A stretch of 15,997 nucleotides of DNA from Phelpsiimicrobium sp043802125 (GCA_043802125.1 JAZDLG010000011.1:1-15997); one strand, 5' to 3'. Counted from the first letter of the stretch, positions 7,786 through 14,976 are shown. The notes: a model not told the origin generated them from the sequence alone. A program made the numbers and translations.

Positions 7786-7806
7786 TGTAAAAATTACCTA
7801 AACTAG

Positions 7807-7869
7807 ATCCCCGCAAAACCCGCGGGGATTTCGCTACATCTGGGTTAACCCAGCATTATGGTGCTCAAA
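7807..7869 (-). repeat. Dispersed hairpin repeat after the PII gene, copy A
   Basis: The segment shares TTTGAGCACCA and TGTAGCGAAATCCC with 9746-9791, in the same order and orientation, with different spacers. It ends in a strong hairpin, ATCCCCGC with GCGGGGAT (loop GGGTTTT), that could stop transcription leaving the PII gene, although the bases after it (CTAGTTTAGG) are not a clean U run. The spacer of this copy holds the perfect 14-bp palindrome CTGGGTTAACCCAG (7840-7853). Confidence 0.6.
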
Positions 7870-7870
7870 C

Positions 7871-8212
7871 TTAGCCGATCGCGACATCACCGCGCTCCTC
7901 AGTGCGGATGCGGACGCAATCCTTGAGGTCAAGGACGAAGACCTTGCCGTCGCCTGTTTCGCCTGTTTTAGCGCCTTTGATAATGGCTTTTATGGTCGGC
8001 TCAACAAAATCCTCATTTACAGCTATCTCAAGACGGACCTTACGCAGCAGGTTACCCATTTCCCTGGCGCCGCGGTAGACCTCGGTGACGCCCTTCTGCC
8101 GGCCATGGCCAAGCACTTCGCTGACAGTTATGAGATTAACCTCAGAGTGATAAAGCTGCTGCTTGACTTCCTCCAGCCTGCTGGGCTGTATTATTGCTAT
8201 GATTAACTTCAT
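7871..8212 (-). CDS. glnK: PII nitrogen signal protein (GlnB/GlnK family)
   Basis: The 113-residue protein has the length and motifs of PII: GHGRQKGVTEVYRG in the T-loop (35-48), TGETGDGKVFV in the B-loop, and RIRT near the C-terminus. PII trimers bind ATP/ADP and 2-oxoglutarate and report nitrogen status, here most likely by blocking the AmtB channel. The gene follows amtB by 27 nt with a strong CCGGAGG ribosome site, so it is named glnK from context. Residue 51, the uridylylated tyrosine in enterobacteria, is glutamate here, and residue 49 is alanine rather than serine. Y46 remains. Control by covalent modification at the classical sites is therefore unlikely, and effector binding is probably the sole input. 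Confidence 0.95.
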   Translation of the reverse strand: MKLIIAIIQPSRLEEVKQQLYHSEVNLITVSEVLGHGRQKGVTEVYRGAREMGNLLRKVRLEIAVNEDFVEPTIKAIIKGAKTGETGDGKVFVLDLKDCVRIRTEERGDVAIG

Positions 8213-8239
8213 TTGAAACCTCCGGTTAAGAAAGTCTGT

Positions 8240-9469
8240 TTACTCTAACACTGTATATGCCCTTTCGCGATGCTGCGCCAGATCCAAACCTAAATCTTCA
8301 TCTTTTTCAACCACCCTCATGCCTATGGTCGCATCAATTATCTTGTAAATGACAAAAGTTCCTACAGTAGCATAAAACAAAGTTGCCCCAACAGCTACTG
8401 CCTGGACATATAGCTGATGAGGATTGCCGAAGAACAGGCCGTTGTTTCCCGCGGCATTCACAGCCTTGGAAGCAAACAACCCTGTGGCTAACGCGCCCCA
8501 CATACCGCCTACGCAATGGACGCCAAACGCATCCAGCGCATCATCGTATCCTAATTTCGGCTTGATAATAGCTGCGGCGATATAACAAAAGACACTGACA
8601 AGAAGGCCGATGATGATGGCCGGGATAACGCTGACATAACCCGCTGCCGGCGTGATAGCGACTAACCCCGCGACCGCGCCGCTGGCAACGCCGAACATCG
8701 TAGTCTTGCCGTTACGTATCCATTCTATAAGCGCCCAACTCAAACCGGCGGCAGCCGCAGCCGTATTTGTGACGACAAACGCATTGACCGCTAATCCATT
8801 GGCTGCCAAAGCGCTTCCCGCGTTGAACCCGAACCAGCCAAACCAAAGAAGAGCTGTCCCTAACACAACAAAAGGCAGGTTGTGCGGCGAAGGCACGCTC
8901 TTATCTAAATTTTTCCTTCGGCCTATGACTAATGCCGTCATTAACGCGGCAATACCCGCGTTAATGTGGACGACTGTCCCGCCTGCAAAATCAAGCGCGC
9001 CCATGTTCCTTATCCATCCTCCGATACCCCACACCCAATGGCAAACAGGGTCATAAACAAGCGTTGCCCAAAGAATTGTAAAGATCAAAAACGCGGAGAA
9101 CTTCATCCTTTCGGCAAAAGCGCCGATGATAAGCGCAGGCGTGATAATCGCAAACATCCCCTGGAATATCATGAACGCCTGATGAGGGATAGTTGCCGCG
9201 TAATCAGCATAAGGTTCTAACCCCACGCCGTTCAAACCGGCCCACTGTAACCCGCCCCAGAAACCTGTACCCGGCGCGAATGAAAGGCTGTAGCCGAACA
9301 ACACCCATTGCAAACTCAACACGCATAAAATAACAAAACACTGCATAAGAACGCTTAGCACGTTCTTGCGCCTGACCATGCCCCCGTAGAAAAATGCCAA
9401 GCCCGGGGTCATCAACATTACAAGCGCTGATGACATCAAGACCCACGCCGTATCTCCCGCATTAATCAT
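8240..9469 (-). CDS. amtB: Ammonium channel AmtB
   Basis: This 409-residue polytopic inner-membrane protein carries ammonium into the cell. The twin pore histidines H168 (GGTVVHINAG) and H318 (FGVHCVGG) are present, as are D160 and F215 (GWFGF), at the same numbers as in mature E. coli AmtB. About eleven membrane segments can be traced. There is no obvious cleavable signal peptide: the protein begins MINAGDTAWV, directly at the first membrane helix. The cytoplasmic C-terminus (DEDLGLDLAQHRERAY) is the part that meets PII. AGGAG lies 6 nt before the ATG. It is first in an amtB-PII operon with a strong promoter and a ~226-nt leader containing two terminators, so ammonium uptake appears to be controlled by attenuation. 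Confidence 0.97.
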   Translation of the reverse strand: MINAGDTAWVLMSSALVMLMTPGLAFFYGGMVRRKNVLSVLMQCFVILCVLSLQWVLFGYSLSFAPGTGFWGGLQWAGLNGVGLEPYADYAATIPHQAFMIFQGMFAIITPALIIGAFAERMKFSAFLIFTILWATLVYDPVCHWVWGIGGWIRNMGALDFAGGTVVHINAGIAALMTALVIGRRKNLDKSVPSPHNLPFVVLGTALLWFGWFGFNAGSALAANGLAVNAFVVTNTAAAAAGLSWALIEWIRNGKTTMFGVASGAVAGLVAITPAAGYVSVIPAIIIGLLVSVFCYIAAAIIKPKLGYDDALDAFGVHCVGGMWGALATGLFASKAVNAAGNNGLFFGNPHQLYVQAVAVGATLFYATVGTFVIYKIIDATIGMRVVEKDEDLGLDLAQHRERAYTVLE

Positions 9470-9489
9470 GATTGTCTCCTATCAAGTTA

Positions 9490-9538
9490 TAAAACAAAAT
9501 GGGCGCCCTAAGTTCATCTCTGAACATAAGACGCCCAT
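9490..9538 (-). terminator. Second terminator in the amtB leader
   Basis: A long hairpin: AUGGGCG then UCUUAUGUUCA (9538-9521) pairs with UGAACUUAGGG then CGCCCAU (9516-9499), 18 positions with one U-U mismatch and two G-U pairs, around the tetraloop GAGA. It is followed by UUUGUUUUAU. It lies about 20 nt before the amtB ribosome site. Its 5' arm shares bases with the hexaloop hairpin at 9527-9544, so the two are alternatives. Confidence 0.8.
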
Positions 9539-9570
9539 GTCTTAATAGGGGGCTACGCTGCTTACACCCC
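9527..9570 (-). promoter_or_regulatory. Candidate ANTAR hairpin pair before the second amtB terminator
   Basis: P2 (9544-9527) is a perfect 6-bp stem, UAAGAC with GUCUUA, closing the hexaloop AUGGGC (A1, G4). Three nucleotides upstream, P1 (9570-9548) can form GGGG with CCCC and GC with GC, separated by a 5-nt bulge, closing the hexaloop AGCGUA (A1, G4). The 3-nt linker is the same as in the gltB leader. P1 shares its GGGG with the large hairpin of the 53-bp repeat, so that repeat could compete with P1. P2 is well supported; P1 is weaker because of the bulge. Confidence 0.6.
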
Positions 9571-9615
9571 GCGCTTATAAGGAATTGCGCGGGTGTTGTG
9601 CCTTCTGCACAAAAA
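9563..9615 (-). repeat. 53-bp exact repeat, copy B, in the amtB leader
   Basis: Identical to 7608-7660 over 53 bases. In both leaders it follows directly on the U run of an intrinsic terminator. It forms the same two hairpins on the transcript. Exact identity between otherwise diverged leaders means recent duplication, gene conversion or strong constraint. Confidence 0.9.
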
Positions 9616-9643
9616 AAATGCGTTCGCTTCTTTTTGCGAACGC
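9611..9643 (-). terminator. First terminator in the amtB leader
   Basis: A textbook intrinsic terminator: GCGUUCGC (9643-9636) pairs perfectly with GCGAACGC (9627-9620) around AAAAAGAA, followed after one A by eight U (9618-9611). It lies about 50 nt after the predicted transcription start and about 140 nt before the amtB start. The bases before it read GAC-AAGGGC-GUU, which resembles the second module's GAC-AUGGGC-GUC, but the stem would be only 3 bp. Confidence 0.88.
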
Positions 9644-9653
9644 CCTTGTCTTC

Positions 9654-9687
9654 ATTACGACTTCGTAATATGACTTGTTACAAGTCA
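9654..9687 (-). promoter_or_regulatory. Two perfect hairpins at the 5' end of the amtB leader
   Basis: The first is UGACUUG with CAAGUCA (loop UAA; 9687-9671 on + read as an inverted repeat), the second AUUACG with CGUAAU (loop AAGU; 9669-9654). They are adjacent, separated by one base, and lie right after the predicted transcription start, before the first terminator. Loops are shorter than the ANTAR hexaloop unless the closing pairs open (GAAGUC then has G4 but not A1). They may bind a regulator or stabilise the 5' end. Confidence 0.5.
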
Positions 9688-9701
9688 CTACCAACGAAAT
9701 A

Positions 9702-9729
9702 AGTATACTACATTTTTCTTTTATGTCAA
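9702..9729 (-). promoter_or_regulatory. Sigma-70 type promoter for amtB-PII
   Basis: TTGACA (9729-9724) and TATACT (9707-9702) are separated by 16 nt. Transcription would start near 9695. The sequence around it (TTGACATAAAAGAAAAATG) resembles the promoter at 7757-7785. No sigma-54 GG-N10-GC element was noticed. Confidence 0.8.
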
Positions 9730-9745
9730 GTCCGGCTATGATATT

Positions 9746-9791
9746 TCCCGCTAACGCGGGATTTCGCTACAATTACAATTTGGTGCTCAAA
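9746..9791 (-). repeat. Dispersed hairpin repeat after the M48 gene, copy B
   Basis: Shares TTTGAGCACCA and TGTAGCGAAATCCC with 7807-7869. The first block lies within the last codons of the M48 gene, so the repeat overlaps coding sequence. The hairpin is TCCCGC with GCGGGA around GTTA. No U run follows, so it would be a weak terminator at best. Confidence 0.55.
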
Positions 9792-11383
9792 TTCTCATAA
9801 AGATATTGAAGGATCTCCAATTCATACTTATCAAACCAAGTACCGCCGCAATAAGCGCAGCGGTCTACTTCAACAGGATAAGAGTAAACAAAAAACTGCC
9901 GCAGCATCTTACGCAGGCAGGCAGGGCAATCAAGGACCCAGGCGTTATCCGTGCCTTGCTTAGCCTGGAATTTCTGCTTTTCGCTTATTAGCGTCTTTCC
10001 CAACCGCGCGATCTCTTCGCTGAACTGTCTATCCTGCCTTATCAAGATGCGGCTAACCTTACCCTCTTCCACAAACACACCTGAGCAATAAGAGCACTTA
10101 AGCATAGGCGCGCCTTCATATGTTATTTCTGAAAGTACTACCTTACAGCGCGGACAGGAAAATTTCTCCGACGCGCCGCCATTATCCTTGTTAAAAAGCG
10201 TAAACAGCGCCTTGTCTTCATAGATATGCCTGACCACTGTTTCACCCTGGAGCCTGACCCACTGTTCGGGAGTAAGCGCTTGCATGTTTTTAAGCTCATC
10301 CAAAAGATATGGGCCTTGCCACGCCTGATCAAGAAAAACAAACCACTTCTGCTCAGCCTGTGATTCCTGCGATTCCTCGCTTATCGTCTCAACATCAGCT
10401 ACAGGAGAGACTCTTTTAAAATTCTTTAAGTTTTCCTCAAGCGATTTTTCATCCAGATGAGCCATATTCAAAAGTATTCCTATCCTGTTTTTTATGGGCG
10501 GGTGCGTAGAAAACATATCGGAAAACAGCCCCTCTTTCTCATCCAGAGCGCTGGGAACAGGATTCATGATAAAAATAGACTGGAGCCTCTCGCCCTGCGC
10601 TCCTGAGCCGCGCCAATTAGATGAAATAAGTTTTAATGCCTCAGCAAGGCTTAAAGGGTCCCTTGTCAGGCGCACGGCAACGGCATCCGCGCGGTATTCC
10701 CTCTGACGAGATATAAAATAACGGATAAGAGAACTGAAAAAACGCATTATGACTAAAATTATATAGACCAACACTAAAACACCGCTGCCCCTGCCCCTCA
10801 TCCTCTTTAAACCAGAGGCAAGATGAGTTGAGCCCTCTTCATAGATCTCTGCCAAAGCGCAAGTCACTGTTGTGCTCAAACAGTCGCCGCTTATGATGTG
10901 TCCTGCCTCATGTCCCACCACAGCCTCTATCTGAGAACGGCTTAAGCGCGTCAATAACCCCTCTGTAACGCCTATGACGGCGCGGCCGTTAAAATCTTCA
11001 AGAGCAAAAGCATTCATGCTCACGCTGGGTAAGACCCAGGCTTCAAGAGGCCTGCCTCCTATGGCAACGCTTACTTCTTCAACAATATTTTTTAAATACT
11101 GGTGATAAGTATCTTTTGAATCTATTGGGACAGCTCCGATAAGGCCGCATATCTTATCAATAAGATTGCTGGTAGAAGTCCACCAATGAAATAGGCCGAT
11201 TACTAAAGCAACTGCCAAAGCAGCCAGAGTGTGCTGCCAGGGTGGCAGGCCGAAATGCCCCGTATTTTCTAAGACGATGAGAATAAGGTAAGCGGTGAGG
11301 AAATAAAATAGGATAATGAAGAGAAAAAGAAAACCGATGACCCTGGTCTTTTTTTCTTCAATCTCTATAAATGAGAAAGGCAT
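9773..11383 (-). CDS. M48 family zinc metalloprotease with C-terminal zinc ribbons
   Basis: The 536-residue protein belongs to the HtpX-like M48 proteases, membrane-bound enzymes that degrade damaged membrane proteins. Membrane segments are at about 14-38, 50-68 and 200-222. The zinc site is HEAGH (158-162) with the third ligand E229 in REYRAD. After the protease comes a GYF_2-like segment (about 345-400; WFVFLDQAWQGPYLLDEL), then two zf-TFIIB-type ribbons, CPRC...CSYC and CPAC...CAYC with GGTWFDKYELE. The extra C-terminal part makes it about twice the size of HtpX. It is next to lemA, a common pairing. An 11-bp inverted repeat spans the junction with lemA, and no clear ribosome site precedes its ATG, so translation may depend on lemA. 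Confidence 0.93.
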   Translation of the reverse strand: MPFSFIEIEEKKTRVIGFLFLFIILFYFLTAYLILIVLENTGHFGLPPWQHTLAALAVALVIGLFHWWTSTSNLIDKICGLIGAVPIDSKDTYHQYLKNIVEEVSVAIGGRPLEAWVLPSVSMNAFALEDFNGRAVIGVTEGLLTRLSRSQIEAVVGHEAGHIISGDCLSTTVTCALAEIYEEGSTHLASGLKRMRGRGSGVLVLVYIILVIMRFFSSLIRYFISRQREYRADAVAVRLTRDPLSLAEALKLISSNWRGSGAQGERLQSIFIMNPVPSALDEKEGLFSDMFSTHPPIKNRIGILLNMAHLDEKSLEENLKNFKRVSPVADVETISEESQESQAEQKWFVFLDQAWQGPYLLDELKNMQALTPEQWVRLQGETVVRHIYEDKALFTLFNKDNGGASEKFSCPRCKVVLSEITYEGAPMLKCSYCSGVFVEEGKVSRILIRQDRQFSEEIARLGKTLISEKQKFQAKQGTDNAWVLDCPACLRKMLRQFFVYSYPVEVDRCAYCGGTWFDKYELEILQYLYENLSTKL

Positions 11384-11386
11384 ATA

Positions 11387-11423
11387 ATTTTAGCGTAGAG
11401 TAGTTTGCGCTGTACGCTAAAAT
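11387..11423 (-). repeat. Inverted repeat across the lemA stop and the M48 start
   Basis: ATTTTAGCGTA (11423-11413) and TACGCTAAAAT (11397-11387) are a perfect 11-bp inverted repeat with a 15-nt loop. The lemA stop codon lies in the first arm and the M48 ATG begins 4 nt after the second. The hairpin would shield the M48 start region until a ribosome finishing lemA opens it. Confidence 0.6.
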
Positions 11424-11971
11424 TTTACTTTGGGTGCTTCTTTTTCAGTCTTATCCTCTATCTGAAAAAAGTCTCTTTGAGTAAAACCGACCGCGCCTGC
11501 CACGATATTTCCCGGGACGATCTGTATCTGGGTATTGAAACGGCCGGTCTCGTCATTATAATACTGCCGCGCGAAAGAGATCTTGTTCTCGGTTGACGTC
11601 AGCTCTTCCTGGAGTTTAAGCACGTTCTGATTGGCCTTAAGGTCCGGATACCTTTCTACAACGGCAAACAAGGATTTTAAAGTCTGGCTCAGGAAATTCT
11701 CCGCCTGGGCTTTATCTTTGATGCTGGAGGCGTCAATAGCCTGATTCCTCGCTTTGATGACGCGCTCTAAAGTATCTTTTTCATAGCTCATATATCCCTT
11801 GACCGCCTCAACCAGATTGGGGATAAGGTCGTGGCGCCGTTTCAACTGCACGTCTATTTGAGACCAGGCATTTTCAACCCTCACTTTAAGAGCGACAAGA
11901 GAGTTATAGGTCGTAAAAAACCATCCCGCTATCAAAAGTATTACCGCCAACAAGACCAATAAAATTATCAT
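11417..11971 (-). CDS. lemA: LemA family protein
   Basis: This 184-residue protein has the LemA family structure: one N-terminal membrane segment (about 2-20), then a long helical domain with the family signature VRVENAWSQIDVQLKRRHDLIPNLVEAVKGY and, later, ENKISFARQYYNDETGRFN split by loops. LemA proteins sit in the inner membrane; their biochemical role is unclear, but they often accompany M48/HtpX proteases or TPM-domain proteins, as here. GGGGG lies 4 nt before the ATG. It begins 14 nt after the stop of glgC, so co-transcription with glgC is likely. Nothing unusual is seen in the protein. Confidence 0.95.
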   Translation of the reverse strand: MIILLVLLAVILLIAGWFFTTYNSLVALKVRVENAWSQIDVQLKRRHDLIPNLVEAVKGYMSYEKDTLERVIKARNQAIDASSIKDKAQAENFLSQTLKSLFAVVERYPDLKANQNVLKLQEELTSTENKISFARQYYNDETGRFNTQIQIVPGNIVAGAVGFTQRDFFQIEDKTEKEAPKVKF

Positions 11972-11985
11972 AATTCCCCCTTTTT

Positions 11986-13203
11986 TTAAATGACCGTTCC
12001 CGCGGGTATCGTCGCGTTTTTATAAACTACAACGATGCCGTCCTTGATCATATAATCAGGCCCCTGGAAATCTTTGACGCCTTTTTGATTTACTATTCTT
12101 ACTCCGCGTCCGATACGCGCGTTCTTGTCCAAAATTGCTCTGCGTATATGGCAATCCTGGCCGATGCCAATGCTCGCCTCATAATAATCAGCGCCCATAA
12201 TGATAGAATCTTCTATCACGGCGTTCTTAGCTATCTTGGAGCGCAAGCCGATAATAGACCCCTTGATAACGGCAGAATCTATGACCGAGCCGTCTGCTAC
12301 CATGCTGTGTTCAATGGTTGAATGGTTATATTTTGCCGGCGGAAGAGAGCGCGAGCGGGTATATATAGGCCAGGCCTCATCAAATAGGTCTAAAGGCGGG
12401 CATTCGCGTGTAAGCGCAAGATTCTCCGCGTAAAAAGAACTGATGGTCCCTATGTCGCGCCAATAACCGCTGAACTCATAAGCATAGATACGCCTATCGC
12501 CTATCGCCTCCGGTATTACCTCTTTGCCAAAGTCTGCTTTTTTGCTTTTGCTTAAGATCTCGGACAAGGCGTCAACATTGAAAAGGTAGATACCCATAGA
12601 ACACAAAAACTTATCTTCTCCACCCCTCTTGACGCTTGAGGCCTTGACCAGCTCTTTATTAGCTGGTTTTTCAACAAAACAAGTTATCCTGGAGTCATTA
12701 TCCACGCCCATGATGCCGTAATACGATACATCGCTGCCTCCTATGACATTGCAGGCAACGGTGACTTGAGCCTTCTTTGAGACGTGATACTCAAAAAATT
12801 TATTCAAATCCATCTTATACAACTGGTCGCCGGATAAGATACAGACATATTTGATTTTGGGATGAGAAAAATGCTTGAGGCTCTTGCGCACCGCGTCCGC
12901 CGGGCCCTGAAACCAGTCCGCGTGCTCCATGGTCTGGTCAGCCGCGATGATCTCAATAAACCCTTGAGAAAATTGATCAAACTTATACGTGCGCGTAATA
13001 TGTTTGTTCAAAGACTCAGAGTTGAATTGGGTAAGAATGTTTATTTTTCTAAAACCTGAATTAAGGCAGTTTGAGATGGGGATATCAATGAGGCGGTATT
13101 TACCAAAAAGCGGCACTGCGGGTTTTGCCCTGTCGCGTGTCAAAGGATAAAGCCTGGTGCCGCGACCGCCGCCGAGTATCACGCAGAGCACATCATTGAT
13201 CAT
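11986..13203 (-). CDS. glgC: Glucose-1-phosphate adenylyltransferase (ADP-glucose pyrophosphorylase)
   Basis: The 405-residue enzyme makes ADP-glucose from ATP and glucose-1-phosphate, the committed step of bacterial glycogen synthesis. The nucleotide-binding start ILGGGRGTRLYPLT (9-22) and the following RAKPAVPLFGKYRLIDIPIS are diagnostic. The C-terminal third is the left-handed beta-helix of hexapeptide repeats (VIDSAVIKGSIIGLRSK). Length fits the family. The ATG at 13203 is the natural start for this N-terminus, but no good ribosome site precedes it (ACAAAGTACTTAT); instead a large palindrome lies immediately upstream. Pgi upstream supplies hexose phosphates from the same pool. Confidence 0.97.
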   Translation of the reverse strand: MINDVLCVILGGGRGTRLYPLTRDRAKPAVPLFGKYRLIDIPISNCLNSGFRKINILTQFNSESLNKHITRTYKFDQFSQGFIEIIAADQTMEHADWFQGPADAVRKSLKHFSHPKIKYVCILSGDQLYKMDLNKFFEYHVSKKAQVTVACNVIGGSDVSYYGIMGVDNDSRITCFVEKPANKELVKASSVKRGGEDKFLCSMGIYLFNVDALSEILSKSKKADFGKEVIPEAIGDRRIYAYEFSGYWRDIGTISSFYAENLALTRECPPLDLFDEAWPIYTRSRSLPPAKYNHSTIEHSMVADGSVIDSAVIKGSIIGLRSKIAKNAVIEDSIIMGADYYEASIGIGQDCHIRRAILDKNARIGRGVRIVNQKGVKDFQGPDYMIKDGIVVVYKNATIPAGTVI

Positions 13204-13212
13204 ATAAGTACT

Positions 13213-13407
13213 TTGTTAGCATTGCGATATCCATGTTTAAGCCGACAATCAGATATTTTTTGGCACTTCGTTTAACTTGAGTCTGCAAGGATTTACGGCG
13301 AGGGCGTAGCGACAATCTTCTATGGAGCGTAACGCCCGAGACATAAGCCGTAGCAGACGGCAAAAAGTATCGTCGGAAAACATGGATGTTGCAGTGCGAA
13401 TAAACAA
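13213..13407. repeat. Large imperfect palindrome between pgi and glgC
   Basis: The whole intergenic region folds on itself. Matching arm segments from outside to inside: TTGTT (13213) with AACAA (near 13407), a perfect 10-bp pair ATCCATGTTT (13229-13238) with AAACATGGAT (13378-13387), CCGAC (13242) with GTCGG (13372), a T run with an A run, GTCTGC (13281) with GCAGAC (13353), TACGGC (13294) with GCCGTA (13347), GGGCGT (13302) with ACGCCC (13332). It starts within one base of the pgi stop and ends 9 nt before the glgC start. It may be a small non-coding mobile element (MITE-like) or a structured mRNA element; no target duplication was identified. Confidence 0.7.
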
Positions 13408-14880
13408 CTAAATAATGAACTTCGGGTTCTTCTTTATTAGGTGTTTATTGATCTCTTGCGCTACGTCACTAGAAAGCCCCGGCTTGCCCAGCTTAAAGTA
13501 CATGTAATTCTTGTAACTCTCTACTCCCGGCTGGTCAAAAGCATTGATACCAAGCAGCTCGCCCTCAAAAGCCGTGGCCATCTCAAAGAAATAAATAAGC
13601 CCACCCCATATACTTGGCGTTATTTGCGAAAGCGCAACCGTACAATTTGGCCTGTTATTGGCCGTCAAAGCCCACTCAGTGGCTTCTTGCGCTAATTTGA
13701 GCAACTCACAAAAAGACCTGTCTGAAAGTATCCCGTCTGATCCGGGGATTTTTAGGTCATCCTTAAAACTCTCTACGCGCATCATGGTCACAACCTTATT
13801 ATTCTCGCCTTCAACATTATTCTGCTGAATAGAATGCAGGTCTGTAGTTCCGCGGGTTGGCACCGGAGTACGCCCAACACCGAGGACCCGTCGCGTGTCA
13901 AGTTCCCAAGTCTCGCTGCCTTCGCAGGATACTTTTATCTTTCGGCCGAACTTCTTGCCCGTGCTTTCCGCAAGGAGCTGGCAATACCAATCCGCGGTGG
14001 ATTTCAATAATTCCGTAAAAGGCATAAAAATGGCAATGGATTTGCCTTTCTTTTTATAGGCGATAAAATGCAAGCACGCATAAAGATAGGCCGGATTTTT
14101 CAATAACTCGCCCTTGCTGCATCTTTGAGCCATATCTCGAGCGCCAGCGAGAACCTCTGCGATATTGACGCCTATGATGGCCAAATGCAGAAGGCCCATG
14201 TTTAATTCTGAATAACGGCCGCCGACCCCGGGCAAAAGCGATAAGTTTCGGAAACTTAAAGTGTCTTTTTTCTGTTCAGCCTCTACCCTCTTGCGCAAAC
14301 TGCCTGCTATCGGGTCTGTGATGGCAAATATCTGGCGCCCAAAACCCTCTCCCACGGCGTCTTTGAGCCACTTTTCAACAACGTCAAAGACAGACTTGGT
14401 CTCAGTAGTCTCGCCTGATTTTGAGATGACGACTACGAATGTTTTGCAGGGGTCAAGATTTTTCAAAAGGCAGTTTAAGGGCGTGGGATCAAGATTATTG
14501 CCTTCAAAATATATTTTGGCGCGTTTTTGCCTTAAAGAAGAAAATTCATTGAAGTAAGGCGGGCACAAAGCCTCTTGTGCCGCCTTCAATCCCAGATAAG
14601 AACCGCCGATGCCTAAAAAAATGACGTTCTCATATTTAAACGCTATTTCATCACCCAACGCCTGGATCTCGCTTATAAACTTCTCGTCTTGAAAAGGCAA
14701 CATAGCCCACTCAAGCCCGAGACGGACCCGGCTTGCGGAGCCATCCAAAATACCGCGCAGATGCGCGTGGGAACTTTTAACGGCCTTTGATATTCCCTCC
14801 AATTCAGCCTCTGAGACGCCATGCGTCTTGCCGATATTGGAACTGAGCATATTGTTAAAGTCAAAGCTGATGCCTGGCAT
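13408..14880 (-). CDS. pgi: Glucose-6-phosphate isomerase
   Basis: Interconverts glucose-6-phosphate and fructose-6-phosphate in the cytoplasm. The frame is open from a GTG at 14922, but I choose the ATG at 14880 (490 residues): AGGAG lies 4 nt before it and the resulting N-terminus, MPGISFDFNN, matches how shorter bacterial Pgi proteins begin. Family motifs include FLGIGGSYLG, the sugar-phosphate loop SKSGETTE (about 153-160), the Pgi signature GGRYSELN, and ESTGKKFG near the active-site region. The C-terminus ends shortly after GKPGLSSDVAQEI, as expected. No convincing promoter was seen between glnN and pgi. Confidence 0.96.
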   Translation of the reverse strand: MPGISFDFNNMLSSNIGKTHGVSEAELEGISKAVKSSHAHLRGILDGSASRVRLGLEWAMLPFQDEKFISEIQALGDEIAFKYENVIFLGIGGSYLGLKAAQEALCPPYFNEFSSLRQKRAKIYFEGNNLDPTPLNCLLKNLDPCKTFVVVISKSGETTETKSVFDVVEKWLKDAVGEGFGRQIFAITDPIAGSLRKRVEAEQKKDTLSFRNLSLLPGVGGRYSELNMGLLHLAIIGVNIAEVLAGARDMAQRCSKGELLKNPAYLYACLHFIAYKKKGKSIAIFMPFTELLKSTADWYCQLLAESTGKKFGRKIKVSCEGSETWELDTRRVLGVGRTPVPTRGTTDLHSIQQNNVEGENNKVVTMMRVESFKDDLKIPGSDGILSDRSFCELLKLAQEATEWALTANNRPNCTVALSQITPSIWGGLIYFFEMATAFEGELLGINAFDQPGVESYKNYMYFKLGKPGLSSDVAQEINKHLIKKNPKFII

Positions 14881-14976
14881 AGTACTCCTAAACAAGAACG
14901 GGTCATCCCGATAGTCAGACACTGCGAAAATTTATTCTAAATTTTCTTGTGACTACGGGATAAATTCGGCCCTACA

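Noticed and set aside
7608..9615. Two copies of a 53-bp repeat as a possible CRISPR array
   Set aside because: Only two copies almost 2 kb apart with whole genes between them; no regular spacers and no cas genes.
9470..9695. Glutamine riboswitch (glnA RNA) or another known riboswitch in the amtB leader
   Set aside because: I could not find the conserved core of the glutamine-binding motif; the structures are explained better as terminators and hexaloop hairpins.
14881..14922. Upstream GTG start of pgi at 14922
   Set aside because: The ATG at 14880 has AGGAG before it and gives a family-like N-terminus; the 14 extra residues do not resemble Pgi.
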